Shown: piece by piece, positions 52,590-62,807 of the stretch
How the letters are laid out: every line of letters begins with the position of its first letter
Position numbering within the stretch: the stretch's first letter is position 1
Source: Agrypnia vestita
Lineage: Eukaryota; Arthropoda; Insecta; Trichoptera; Phryganeidae
NCBI GenBank assembly: GCA_016648135.1
Contig: JADDOH010000149.1
Span: 120,025-184,024, forward strand
Direction of reading: 5' to 3'
DNA length: 64,000 bases
The notes under the pieces: model-generated
Database searches by the model: none
Told to the model about the DNA's origin: nothing
The model's input: only the letters and a program-made list of their open reading frames with translations
Made by a program: the position numbers and the translations under genes

Positions 52590-53125
52590 TGGAACAGATA
52601 CTCTCCGAATATTTTAGTTCAGTTTTCAGCAAAACCACCGACACACCTCCCTTTGACCCCATTGACCAAGGGAACTACACATCTATAAAAAGAATCGAGG
52701 TAGCACGGAAAATCGTTTTGAAATATGTACCTTTAAGAAATTGATATTCACAAATTTGCTGATCTCGATGAAATACCTCCCAGCGTCATTAAAGATGTGC
52801 GCAGAATCTAGACTCACCTCTCTCCTTAATTTTCAATCTTCTCTAACCGAAATACCGAATGCGCTGTCACCTTTATTTGGAAATCCTCATTTTTGTCTCC
52901 CGTCTTCAAAAACGCAAAAAAAACTACAGGCCAATCTCCAAACTTTGCATATTTAACAAAATTGCCATGGCAAACAAAAAAGGCTACAAACCGCCTTGGG
53001 AATAAGTTCGCGAAATTCCTTGAAATTTTTCGTTGTAGGAGCATACTCGAAAAAAAGAATTACTTGGATTTGGAATATGCCAGTAGAATTGAGTACAGTT
53101 TAAAGAAAAAAAAATCTCCTTGAAT
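52590..53125 (+). pseudogene. Jockey-like reverse transcriptase N-terminal/fingers remnant
   Basis: Two successive frames read SMKYLPASLKMCAESRLTSL, then SLTEIPNALSP, then (shifted near 52890) PVFKNAKKTTGQSPNFAYL. They correspond to 'I....K.....L..PLT.IFN.SL..G.FP..WK.....P..K.G....NYRPIS'. The P..K and NYRPIS-like boxes are damaged. It is the only fragment here from the N-terminal side of a polymerase domain. Several frameshifts make it non-functional. Confidence 0.5.
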
Positions 53126-53129
53126 TAGT

Positions 53130-54045
53130 ACTGTTCTGAATTTCCTTTTTAATTACTATTCTTTATTTCATTTTTATTAATTAATCACTGTTTACATATA
53201 TTTAACGATTTGAATTTATGATCGTTTTTTCAAACCAGGAACACAACAGTATGCTGGGATAGTATGAAATACATATCTGCGTACATGTAATTAGTTTTTA
53301 TTTGATTAATCTATTTTCACACATAAATATTTATTATTTTAATACTCCCCTTCCGGAAGGGGGTTACAACTTAACCCCAAAAATCGTATTTTTAAAACAA
53401 TTTTATAATTATTAATGATATTGAGCTGCTACTCTTTGTAATCCTCATAATTATCCCAAAGAATACAACACCAAAAGAAAAGAAAATAATAATGTGTTAG
53501 AAAAAAAAATGTTTTTCCGTAGACAATCGTGAATATTCTATACGATAGGCTTGCTTCATTCCGCTTGCACGGCTTCTGTCAGTCGGACGCTCTGAGTCGT
53601 GAGACGTCAAAATACTACGGTTTCTTATAAAATGACGACAAAATTAGTAGAATTGTTCGCATTGTATAATAAATGTAATTAAAAATATTATAGAACGTTT
53701 TCAAACCACTATACATCATTAAAAGGAAAATTTGACTGGGGTTATTTTACTACCCCACCCCAGTCCCTGATCCTATTTCCGATTCTTCTCATAATCTAGT
53801 TGAGTTATGACGCAAGTGTCGACGGTAACAGAAAGAGAGGACGACCGCTAAAGACGTGGCACTATTCACATACCGATCTAAACATAATAATATATTTTTC
53901 TGTCTGTCCGTCTGTCGGTCCGTAAATTCGTAACTTGCCGGAATTAAAACATAAGATAATCGTCTTGCTCTTTTTCTTTTAGTAGATCTGTTGATCTGTG
54001 CTACAGAAAACAACGCCTCCTGGGATGACGGGGTCCAGCTATCCC
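53130..54045. other. AT-rich tract, no gene recognised
   Basis: Mostly single-copy-looking AT-rich sequence; bases 53540-53630 are somewhat GC-richer (cttgcacggcttctgtcagt). The last 150 bases probably belong to the 3' part of the retrotransposon described next. Confidence 0.4.
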
Positions 54046-54049
54046 TCCA

Positions 54050-54601
54050 TCATCCCGGTAGACGTCGTCCAGAGGGGATTTCATTCGCTGCTGTACGCAC
54101 GAATCTGTCACTGTCCATTCTGGCTACGTGATCCCGCCAGAATCTCCTTCTGGATCTACTCCATCGTGCTATGCCCTCTATTTTGCGAGTTTTCCTCGTG
54201 TCTTCATTTCGGACACGGTCACGTAGAGTTTTCCCAGTAATGGATCTCTGCACCTTCATTTCAGTTGTTCCGAGGAGTCCTTTGGTGCGGACAGTGTCAG
54301 CCCGCGTCTCTACAGCGTACGTCATAATAGATCGCACACATATCTTGTATATTTTGACATCACTTTCAATATGCATATTTTTGTTTTTCCAGACCAAATT
54401 CTTGATACACTCTGATACGGTGGATTCTTTGTTAACTTGCTCTCGGACTTCGGTATACAGATCGCTATGGCTACAGATTTCTACACCTAAATATCTGAAG
54501 CTTATGACTTGTTTCATAGGTTCATTATCAGTACTCAGCTTACATCTTGTTGGTTGTTTTGATATTACCAAACTTTTAGTTTTGCTGATTGCTATTGACA
54601 T
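54050..54601 (-). pseudogene. RTE-like reverse transcriptase C-terminal region
   Basis: A 183-codon frame, one of the longest in the window, reads SKTKSLVISKQPTRCKLS, then VISFRYLGVEICSHSDLYTE, then IMTYAVETRADT, then RSITGKTLRDRVRNEDTRK and DHVARMDSDRFV, then GRRLPG. These are the classic post-catalytic blocks of this retrotransposon clade (K.....F.YLG, Y..E.R, R.I..KT..D..RN.....). The frame lacks the catalytic box, which lay upstream and was lost by 5' truncation. A related fragment is at 59255-59790. Confidence 0.8.
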
Positions 54602-54645
54602 ATTAAACCCTTGTGATACAATGTGGGATTGCTTAAGATAATAAG

Positions 54646-54789
54646 GGCCGGTTGTTTCAAGTTGGATTAAAGTAAGCGTTCTTTTAAAGCATAGATTTTT
54701 ACGTTCTCCACCAATCAGACGATCCGTTTTCGTAAAAATCTACGCTTTGATCGACCGCTTACTTTGATCGAACTTGAAACAACCGGGCC
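54646..54789. mobile_element. Harbinger-like MITE, intact copy
   Basis: The 144-bp foldback starts gggccggttgtttcaagttg and ends aacttgaaacaaccgggcc, flanked by TAA on both sides. It is the undisturbed counterpart of the split copy at 12406-13281. No ORF. Confidence 0.8.
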
Positions 54790-54867
54790 TAAGAGTGTGA
54801 AACACAATCAGCGCACGGCTAATGTTGCGCGGTCACGCAAGGGTCTTTATTAATCATTAGTATTTCC

Positions 54868-54898
54868 CGTTATTTTTCACGGGTGTTGGTACCTACGG
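54868..54898 (+). mobile_element. Helitron-like 3' terminus
   Basis: cccgttatttttcacggg forms a hairpin and is followed, 14 bp later, by GGCTAGT. It belongs to the same set of ends as at 12.35 and 18.29 kb. Confidence 0.35.
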
Positions 54899-55218
54899 CT
54901 AGTAAAACAATTAAAATTCTTCAAAATGATTGCATTAATAATGTAAACATAAAAAGGGCTCAATCTGTGAGCTCCGCTTTTCTAAGTACGGGATAATACA
55001 AAGATCGAGCTACCTGGCTTGCGGCTCCTATCCTCCTATCCAATTCACTTTCTCGCTTTTGTTTCTTAAATAACTAATATAATATTTCATTATAATATAT
55101 GGTACTGGTCGCATCAAAGATAATCCAGATTTAATACAAGTTTGTAAATGTATGGTGAATGGTAAACCATGAAATAGTGATATATTTAAATGAATCAAGT
55201 AACAAGTAAGACCTGAAG

Positions 55219-55449
55219 ATGAACACCTTAAAAATCAAATTATTAATAGTATCAAAAAGATCGCTTCCTTCAGCAAATATAAACGAGGGATGGGATTTAT
55301 CTCAAGAACTAAGAGCTCTAATAGAGATGGCAAGAAGTGCGTTTCTCATAGAACGGGAACTCGCGCCCGCCGGACTTGTTATAGTATTAAAATTTAAATA
55401 TTTTCTCTACATATACACTATAGTAGGTAACGTGGTCTGGATATTATGA
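55219..55449 (+). pseudogene. Non-LTR reverse transcriptase fragment with internal deletion
   Basis: The frame starts with KIKLLIVSKRSLPSANI and jumps directly to INEGWDLSQELRALIEMARSAF. In intact relatives ('K.K.M..SK..L......INEEWD..REI..RI..AR.AF') about 20 residues lie between, so an in-frame deletion joined the two blocks. The remaining downstream residues do not match. Confidence 0.55.
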
Positions 55450-55720
55450 CATTTGTGTTCGGGGGATTTTGGCAGATAACAAGTAATATAAGTAGAAAAA
55501 ATAATAAACTTGATTTTTTACTATGTTTAACGTGACAGCACTATACACTCATATTGATCATTGCCAGACGATTTTTGCGAATCATTTTTTCCGCCAGACA
55601 CTTTGAAGCTTTATAAATTATAATGTAATTTACGTTACCTATAGTAACAAATCTGAATTTTATGTATTTTATTTGGCATAGAACAGCATTAACTTTGAAG
55701 TCAAACGGAAAACTCACCAA

Positions 55721-56357
55721 ATGGACATAAAAATACACAACGAAGCACTCTCTGAACTGGAATATACAAAATACTTAGGATTCATCATAGACAGACACCT
55801 CAAATGGACCATTCATATAGATAAAGTATTTGACTCTACGATTAAACTGACTAGCCTTATTCCACAAATTACACAAAATCACACCGAAGACCTTGAAAAT
55901 TTTAATGTCCCTACGAGGCATAAGTTAAGAGTAGAATAGGATGTACGATACCCTTCTGGGGAACCGGAAACAAGACAAATCTAAACAGACTTCAACGACA
56001 GCAAAATAAAATACTGAAAATGGTCAACAATTAGAAATACCTGACGTCAACTGAAACGGTTTACCGACGTTGATAACATTACAAAAATCGAAACACTAAA
56101 TCTCATCACAAGCTAGTAAATGGCGAAATAGAAGACGAAAACATTAAATAACACAAAATACACGAAAATCATCAACACTAGGTACACTAGAACGGTTCAA
56201 AACTACCACATTACTCAAGCCAAAACAAAAACAGGACAATCACGACTAATTTGTAACGAATTAATTTTATACAACGACCTACCACAGCAGACCAAACAAT
56301 TGACTATTAACAACTTCAAAATAGAAGTGACAAAAATGCTAAAACTCAGCCAAATAT
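55721..56357 (+). pseudogene. Jockey-like ORF2 C-terminal fragment
   Basis: The first frame reads SELEYTKYLGFIIDRHLKW, then HIDKVFDSTIKLT ('.....YLG..ID..L.W..HI'). After a shift near 55935 the sequence continues for IPFWGTGNKTNLNRLQRQQNKIL and later N..I.YNDLP-like words near 56260-56285. It ends in an AT-rich region with aacaaataaa near 56357. Frameshifts and stops are numerous. Confidence 0.65.
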
Positions 56358-56406
56358 AACAAATAAATTTGTGTCCTTATTATATTTTTATATTCTTCTT
56401 CCCCAG

Positions 56407-56875
56407 CCTTCATCTCTGCACTGCTGGATATAGGCCTCTTCCATTATCCTGCTGGATATACCCTTCCTTGTTATTTGCTAGTTGTAGCCATTTCCCCCCC
56501 CCCCCCCCAGCGGCTATATCGTCGGCCCATCTCTTTTGGGGTTTTCCGACGCCCCTTTTATTTTCCCAAGGTCTCCATTTCTCTGGGAGTCCATCTTGTA
56601 GCATCTTGCCTTGTAACATTTCTAAGGCTTACGTCAAGCATGGATATCTTCATGGATCGTTGCGTGCATTTAAGCTTTTCTACACTTTTCTTTGTAAGGG
56701 CCATCGTCTCCACTCCATGCGTCATCACTGGCAGTGTGTACGAATCAAATGCTTTTCTTTTTAAGCTAATTGAGATATCTTTGTTGTCGAAAATATGTTT
56801 GAGTTTGCCAAAAGCAGCCCAGCTCATTCCTATTTGTCTTGGCAATTGTGCTGTTTGGTTTTTATATTGATGCAT
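56407..56875 (-). pseudogene. RTE-like ORF2 C-terminal pseudogene
   Basis: On the minus strand it starts IGMSWAAFGKLKHIFDNKD, then LKRKAFDSYTLPVMTHGVET, then KLKCTQRSMKISMLDVSLR, and after a deletion/shift near 56600 continues EKWRPWENKRGVGKPQKRWAD and GKWLQLANNKEGYIQQ. This matches the block order 'KLK.IF....', 'VLPV.TYG.ET', 'QR.M.R.ML...', 'GRPP.RW.DDI', 'W...A..R..W'. A C-run at about 56494-56508 (G-run on the coding strand) gives a poly-glycine stretch. Confidence 0.75.
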
Positions 56876-57084
56876 TTAAAATATTATCCACAGACCTTTC
56901 AGGTCTCTATTTTTTATAACTGTATTACCTGTTATCAGCCAAAATCCCCATTATATTATCCAAACCTTCTTACCTGCTGTAGTGTTCATGTACAGAAAAT
57001 ATTTTAGGTTTGATTCTATAACGTAAGTCCGGATGTCGATGGCTCCCACTCTAGCAGTTCAGGCTGCACTGTCCGTTAATAGTG

Positions 57085-57565
57085 ATGGGTTCGCTCTGTA
57101 CTAACTACTAAAGTGTAGTACTTACTACATTACATTGAAGCGTACACTTCACACCTTTTGAAGTGTAGTGCACACTACAAACTACATACACTTCAAAGTT
57201 ATTGAAGGTACATACTTCAAATAGTACATTTTTTATGTGAAATTTTTGGAAATTGAAACAACCCCCCCCCCCCATGGTTTTAAAAATTTTGGGACTGAAT
57301 GAAGAAATCTCCGGAAACTGAAACAATCCCCCCCCCCCATGGTTTTGAAAATTTTCTAGTAGCACACTTTTCAAGAAGCACTTCTTGTAGTTCATTACAA
57401 TTTTGTAGTACTACAATTAGTTCACTTTATTAATACTACAATTTTGTAGTACTGCAGTAGTTCACTTCATTAATACTACAATTAGTTCACTTCATTAGTA
57501 CTACAATTAGTTCACTTCATTAGTACTACAATTAGTTCACTGCATGTAGTTTTTACTACAAATGC
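57085..57565. repeat. Compound tandem/direct repeats with C-tracts
   Basis: Several direct repeats are side by side. The unit attagtactacaattagttcacttc recurs four to five times at 57405-57545. Two copies of a ~55-bp unit (tgaaacaa followed by 11-13 C and catggtttt) lie at 57245-57355. Words on the aagtgtagta theme fill 57100-57190. The minus-strand frame through the C-tracts is an artefact of the repeats. No function known. Confidence 0.75.
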
Positions 57566-58227
57566 AGTGTACACTTTGTAGTCTTCAAACTGGTGAACGT
57601 GTGTGTGTTGTAGTCTTCATTTTCAAATGTAGTTTTTCCCTTCGCTACCGTCGAATATATTCAACTGTCAAAGCTGAAACGAAATTCGTTTTCAGGGCAG
57701 ACGCACGCGCACGCATATGTTTCCGCAGTACGCGAAATAAGGTTATTTAGGTATCTACCTGTCTGGAAATTATAAAAGTTTCCACTAATAGTTACGAAAA
57801 AACATGCGACGAGACTCGATAATTGGAACAATCCGTTACACAATAAAACCAAGCGATATAGTAAATAATAAACATCTTTTTATGACGGCCTGCGTTGGAT
57901 TCGTAAAATTTGGTTTCGCAACAATGTGTGAAATTTTGTGTCGAATAATATATTTGTTTAATGTGAGTAATCAAAATATATATGTTTTAATAATATTTTT
58001 CTATGTTAGTATGTTCTGAGAACACAGCTGCTAGATTTTTTCCCAGAGAACTATAATTTATCTTAATTAATTAATTAAGATAAATTATAGTTCATATAAA
58101 AATGTATAGGTATCATTACCAGCTGCGAAATCTATGTATATGTACTAACTAGTTCATGAGAAAAGATCAGAGATGTCTCTAACACAGTCCTTTAAAATAA
58201 ACTAAAGGTTTTCAGATTTGGAAGATA
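57566..58227. other. AT-rich tract with a 46-bp perfect palindrome
   Basis: No gene is recognised. The palindrome is described separately. Bases 57690-57740 carry CpG-containing alternating words (gacgcacgcgcacgcatat). Confidence 0.45.
58048..58093. repeat. 46-bp perfect palindrome
   Basis: gaactataatttatcttaat plus taa (58048-58070) is followed immediately by its exact inverse (58071-58093), with no spacer and the centre ttaattaattaa. Confidence 0.9.
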
Positions 58228-58606
58228 TACAGGGTTATTTGTAAAACATTAACCTCGCAGGACTATATTCCTACTTTAATTATGAGCAACCATGACCTAA
58301 TATTAATAGTTATGGAGATATGCGACATCTAAGTTTGCACATTTTTTTTCAATATTTCTGACTTTTTTCTTGTAAAACGTTGACTATCATTAAATTCATT
58401 CCCTTATTAAAGGGATTAACAAAAAATAATATTGTATTCACAAGTCAAATAAAATATTAAAAACCTTCCAATTCCAGTCGGAAAACATTCCAATTGGAGT
58501 TTCTGCTGGATTTTTATCATTTAATTTAACTTGTATTGAAACGAATGAATTTTTCGTAATCGATATAAGTTACTGTAATGATAGTCCAACGTTTTGTAAA
58601 AAATAT
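58228..58606. mobile_element. Family A MITE, right-truncated (copy A5)
   Basis: It starts tacagggttatttgtaaaac and follows the A body through the centre (gaaaacattccaattgg, near 58485) to tagtccaacgttttgtaaaa, where it stops. The outer right arm and tip are missing. Confidence 0.75.
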
Positions 58607-59254
58607 GCATTCGACACAAAGAAACAACTTTTTACAACAAGTAGGTAAATCAAAAAAAAAATTGTAGACATGCTTTTATACGCGTGGAAGAGGTCATGCT
58701 AAGGTAAAGAATATTTTCTATTCAAAATTGGACGACGAAACTCCCTCGAAGTTTTTGCTACTAGACACTATGTGTATCTAACATCGTTTTGTCATATCAT
58801 AAATGCTTTTTTTTTATTGCACTAATTATTATCTATAATGTTAATGTTGAAATTAATAATAATGGGATTGAAACAACGAAAAAAGAAAATTTTACAACTA
58901 CTCAATAATGCGATGTGCCTACGTAAAATTTATTGTAAAAAATTATATTTCTTGTAAAATAGAATTGTTGATTCTGTGAGCTATCTATCCACGGGTTGTC
59001 CCACCCGTCCATGTCCCGGATCCAAACAGATGTGTCTGTGTCCATCAGGTAGACATGTAGATTACACGCGTGTCATATTGTCATATTGCGCAGATGTCAT
59101 GTTACACAACTTGACTTTTAACCTCTTGACATTCAAAACTAGAATAGGACTCACCTACGAGGTTCAATCAATAAATACGGAATTGTCGTTTTTCTCAAAA
59201 AATCGTTATTTTTTCATCAAAGGTAACTTTATCCCCTTCAAAACAATCCCCATT
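58607..59254. other. AT-rich tract, no gene recognised
   Basis: Bases 58976-59120 are slightly GC-richer (cgggttgtcccacccgtcc). A long plus-strand frame starts here but runs on into the antisense side of the next retrotransposon, so it is not called. Confidence 0.4.
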
Positions 59255-59790
59255 AGACCTTCTTCTTCTTTTATTAGATCCTTGACAGGTCAGTCCTGGT
59301 CTTGTGACGAGGACGTCCAGCTCTCTCTCCATCTCTTTGGTGGTCTCCCTGGCGGTCGGCGCCCCTCTGGGATCCCGCGCATCACGGCTCTGGGAAGTCT
59401 TGTCTGCTCCATTCTCTCGACATGGTCCCTCCAGAAACGCCTTATCTGCATGCTCCATCGTACAACGTCTTGTATGTCGCAGGTTCCGCGGATTTCCGCA
59501 TTGGATCTCAGAGGGTCTTGCCCGCAATGGGTCTTGGGGTCTTCATCTCGGTAGTTGTGAGAAGATTTTTAGTTCTCACCGTGTCCGCTCTTGCTTCGAT
59601 ACCGTATGTCATGATAGGTCTCATGCATGGTTTATACATTCTGACTTTGCTTTCTACTAGCATATGCTTATTGGCCCATACAGTGTATCTTAAGCAACCG
59701 GAGATTGACGATGCTTTATTTGTCTATTCTTTGAGTTCGTTATTCAGATCGCTGTATATATATCTCCACCCCAAGATACTCAAATTACAT
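59255..59790 (-). pseudogene. RTE-like reverse transcriptase C-terminal pseudogene
   Basis: On the minus strand it begins with FEYLGVEIY (59787 downward), passes blocks corresponding to those of the 54.05-kb copy (tyrosine-containing MTYGIEAR-like, then a region for KTPRPIAGKTL), and ends in one frame with EGPCRENGADKTSQSRDARD and LVTRPGLTCQGSNKRRRR. The end carries a GAA/AGA-rich tail (about 59263-59280). It directly abuts, head to head, the plus-strand jockey-like fragment that follows. Confidence 0.65.
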
Positions 59791-59794
59791 AAGT

Positions 59795-60530
59795 TGCAGA
59801 ATAATTTAAATGCACTTATCAACTGGTGTAATCTTCACAAACTTTATTTGAATATTCAAAAATGCCAAGTAATCACCTTTTTTTAAATAAAAAATCCCCT
59901 CAATTTTACGTATACATTAAATGATATTCCTCTTGAAAGAGTAAAAATTGTAAGAGATCTAGGTGTGATATTTGATGAGAAACTAACATTTATTTCACAT
60001 ATTGACAATATCACTAATAATGCGTTAAGATGCTAGGATTTATTTTGAGGCTTACAAAAGACTTTAACACTATAAATTCCATTAAATTATTATATACGTC
60101 TCTAGTACGAACTACGAACTCAATTAGAATCTAATTCTCCTGTATGGCCTCCGCATTATACGGTTCACTCCAATAATATTGAGCGAGTGCAGCACAAATT
60201 TTTGAGAGTTGTTAATTTTAAATTACACATACCAATAGTGGACATAAAGTATAATTTTCTATTGTCTCTAATTTAAATAAATAGGTTATCCGATAGAAGA
60301 AAAATTGCTGACCTCGTATTACTGTATAAAATCGTAAATAATTATTACAACAGTTCAGAACTAACGCAGCTAATTTTTTATCACATCCCTTCCAGGAGCA
60401 CTAGACAAATTATATCGTTTCATTGTGACAATGTTAGTGTAAATTATCTTTATAGGTCACCTATTAGAAGGCTCCATAGGTTAGGAAACGAGTACGCCTC
60501 CTATCGGATGTTTTTTCGGAAACACTAGCC
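59795..60530 (+). pseudogene. Jockey-like reverse transcriptase C-terminal pseudogene
   Basis: It reads LQNNLNALINWCNLHKLYLN, then (after a stop near 59883) FTYTLNDIPLERVKIVRDLG and FDEKLTFISHID, a shift near 60032, and later LSDRRKIADLVLLYKIVN, then IPSRSTRQIISFHCDNV and RSPIRRLHRLGNEYAS. The order ('L...L..L..W......L..N..KC.......', 'V...DLG..FD..L.F..HI', 'R...DL..LYK...G') is that of jockey-clade ORF2 after the catalytic box. At least four lesions are present. Confidence 0.75.
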
Positions 60531-60570
60531 GCCTACAAGAAAGCTCTTGAACGGACAGGGTTAGCCATGT

Positions 60571-62150
60571 AAAAAATGAGAACATAACATGACCACTATG
60601 AGCGGCGCGTGTCCAAAACAAATCAGCCGCTACATATAGAAAATTGCATTGGAGTCGAGATGTGTATGCCACCACTGGAAATTGGGTTGCCGATCGGAGC
60701 GCGCGCAAGTCAGTGCCCAGCGGCCGTTGCCGCGACTGGAGGGGGGCCGCCCGCGCATGCTGCTTCCAACTAGCTGTAGAACAACATCGTCCGGACACTA
60801 GCCCTGAGGAGGGCCCTTTGTTAAATGAATATGAAAAATGAGGCCTGTCTTGGCCGCCGGTGTTATTTCCAGCTACATGTGTCGATACAAATATGTGTGG
60901 AATTTGTATATGTTATGAAAATGTTTTAAAAAATATGTTGATGCCTTGTAAGAAGCAGCGCTTGGCGCCCTTTTTGTATGCAATATTGTCATGTGCATTA
61001 TGTTGAATCTCTGATGAGAAAATGTATTGGAATTTTATGAATTTTTATGAATAAAATGGAAATAAATATTTTTTTATTTGGCACCTATTGGTGCGTGGAC
61101 AGAGGTTAGAAGTTTGAGCCGAAGGGATTCTTCCGCGATGTAACGCCCCGAATAAAGTATGTGTGTGGCACGCGGTACCCGCGATGTTCGCCAACACTAA
61201 ATGGGCATGAGTGTGGCACGCAATATCCGCCAACACGGGAGACGAGTCTCGCTGCAGAGGGTCTCGTCTCTTTCTTTCCGCCGTAGAATCCGCCGACGGG
61301 CAAATAAATGTTTTTGAATATGAGAGATTTTACAAGCTTACCTGACCGGCTATAACTTCTAACGCCTAGTACTCAAATTCCGAGCCCCCGTCTGAGATGC
61401 GTATATGGGATACCCTCCACGGGGGCCCGAAGGCCTGAACCGGGCGCCATCGTGGAGATGGTCATCATGAAATAAATGAGTACTGGAAGACCGTGAGAAA
61501 AATTTTGTATTTTTCTCGATTTGGAAACGGTGTACGCCTGCTTTCAGGCCCACGTCGCGGTAAGCTCGCGCGCACGGCTCGCCGTGGAGAATATTAAAAA
61601 GTCGAATTTTTAATCGACGATCAGAGCGGCTTATCGTGGACGAATTCCTACTTATGTAGTGTCATTGCATTCCTTTACTGAATGCCTGTCTGGAAAATAT
61701 ATTTTTATATATGTGGAATGATATAGGCGCGCCTGAGAGTGGAATAAAAAATTGGTTTTTGGCGCTTTTTTGAATGCCTATAACTCAGTAAATATTTACC
61801 TGAAATATTTGGAATTACTGTTAAAATGAGCGCTTGCATGCGCAATTTACATTTGTCATAGCAAAACTTGTAAAAATACTGTTTTTGATTTTTTATGAAT
61901 TTTTGAAAATTTGAGCCGTTTGTGGCAAATTTAATTTTAATTTTTTGGGCCTTGTATGACCCAGCCTGTCCAAACAACTGTGTTATTATCATCTGCTAGG
62001 TCTGTTATTACAAAATAACACAGTATTAGTCTCTTGGGAGCTAAAATGCATTTTTTGTAAATTAATTTGTATCTGCCATATGAAATCTGCCGCGCGGTGA
62101 AATTGCGCAACCGCGAATGACGTAGTTCACCGCTCGGCCGCTGGGAGCGC
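60571..62150. other. Mixed tract with GC-rich pieces and poly(A) signals
   Basis: Bases 60590-60830 are GC-rich (cggagcgcgcgcaagtcagt, ggaggggggccgcccgcgca) and are followed by AT-rich sequence with aataaa words near 61052-61075. A direct repeat (gagtgtggcacgc / gtgtgtggcacgc, each followed by ccgc and ccaacac) lies at about 61160-61235. An inverted pair gagacgag/ctcgtctc is at about 61249-61272. Bases 61380-61600 are again GC-rich (ggataccctccacgggggcc), with a donor-like gcggtaagc at about 61558-61566. I do not recognise any of it; retrotransposon or exon pieces are possible. Confidence 0.3.
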
Positions 62151-62640
62151 TGCGGCGCCTTCCCAGAATTATGCAATCTCATTGGTTTTTGTAACATGCT
62201 ATGACGCAATCTTGTGCAATTTTGAATTTGGTATAAATATAACGCATTTTAAAGCGAGTACCACAGTTACGCAACTCGCGTTGGTACGAGAATCGCTGTT
62301 TGGACAATCTTCTTGCTGCCTTTTATTTCTGACCCCTGCTCATCTTCTCTGGACTCTGCTTTCTTGGATTTTTGTGACCACTGCCTTCTGACTTGGACTT
62401 CGCTTTGGATTTTTTCTTCGACTTTAATAGATAAAAGCACTACCTCGGCGTTTGACTTCTGGCATATCCACGGACTACGAGCTTCACAGCGAATTCTGGT
62501 GGCGATCTCTGCCTCACCAGCGAAGACTACTGAGCCGCATAAAAAAGGTGTTCCCATCCGGAACAGCTCTACTGGACGAATTTGGTCATTTATAATTAAT
62601 TATTGATGTCATGTCTATCTTTTGTTTTTAGATTTTTGAA
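62150..62640 (+). promoter_or_regulatory. TATA-containing promoter-like or LTR-like block
   Basis: A clear TATAAATATAA element (62232-62242) is followed about 30 bp downstream by agtaccacagttacgcaac, the right distance for a transcription start. Then comes a pyrimidine-rich stretch (cttttatttctgacccctgc). Upstream is a CpG-containing block (ccgctcggccgctgggagcg, about 62131-62150). No long ORF follows. It could be a solo LTR or the promoter of an unseen transcript. Confidence 0.3.
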
Positions 62641-62807
62641 TTTTATATTTCATTTTATTTTATTGTCATTTTTATTGCTTCTTGAGTTTCAGATTTGATT
62701 TGTTTACGGCATCATACGGCATGTACACATAAAATCAAGTTGCGGTCAATATGCAAATGCTGGAAGTTTCGGAATATACTTGGAGCGTCTAATGGAGAGT
62801 GTATATA

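Noticed and set aside
54171..54641. A 156-codon plus-strand frame
   Set aside because: It is the antisense shadow of the reverse-transcriptase frame at 54050-54601.
56369..56870. Two 131-codon plus-strand frames
   Set aside because: Antisense shadows of the RTE-like pseudogene on the minus strand.
58976..59554. A 192-codon plus-strand frame
   Set aside because: Most of it is antisense to the RTE-like pseudogene at 59255-59790, whose minus-strand blocks are recognisable.
60790..60840. A CUGAGGA-like word followed by gggccc, resembling a hammerhead start
   Set aside because: No GAAA box follows at a sensible distance and no stem I partner exists.
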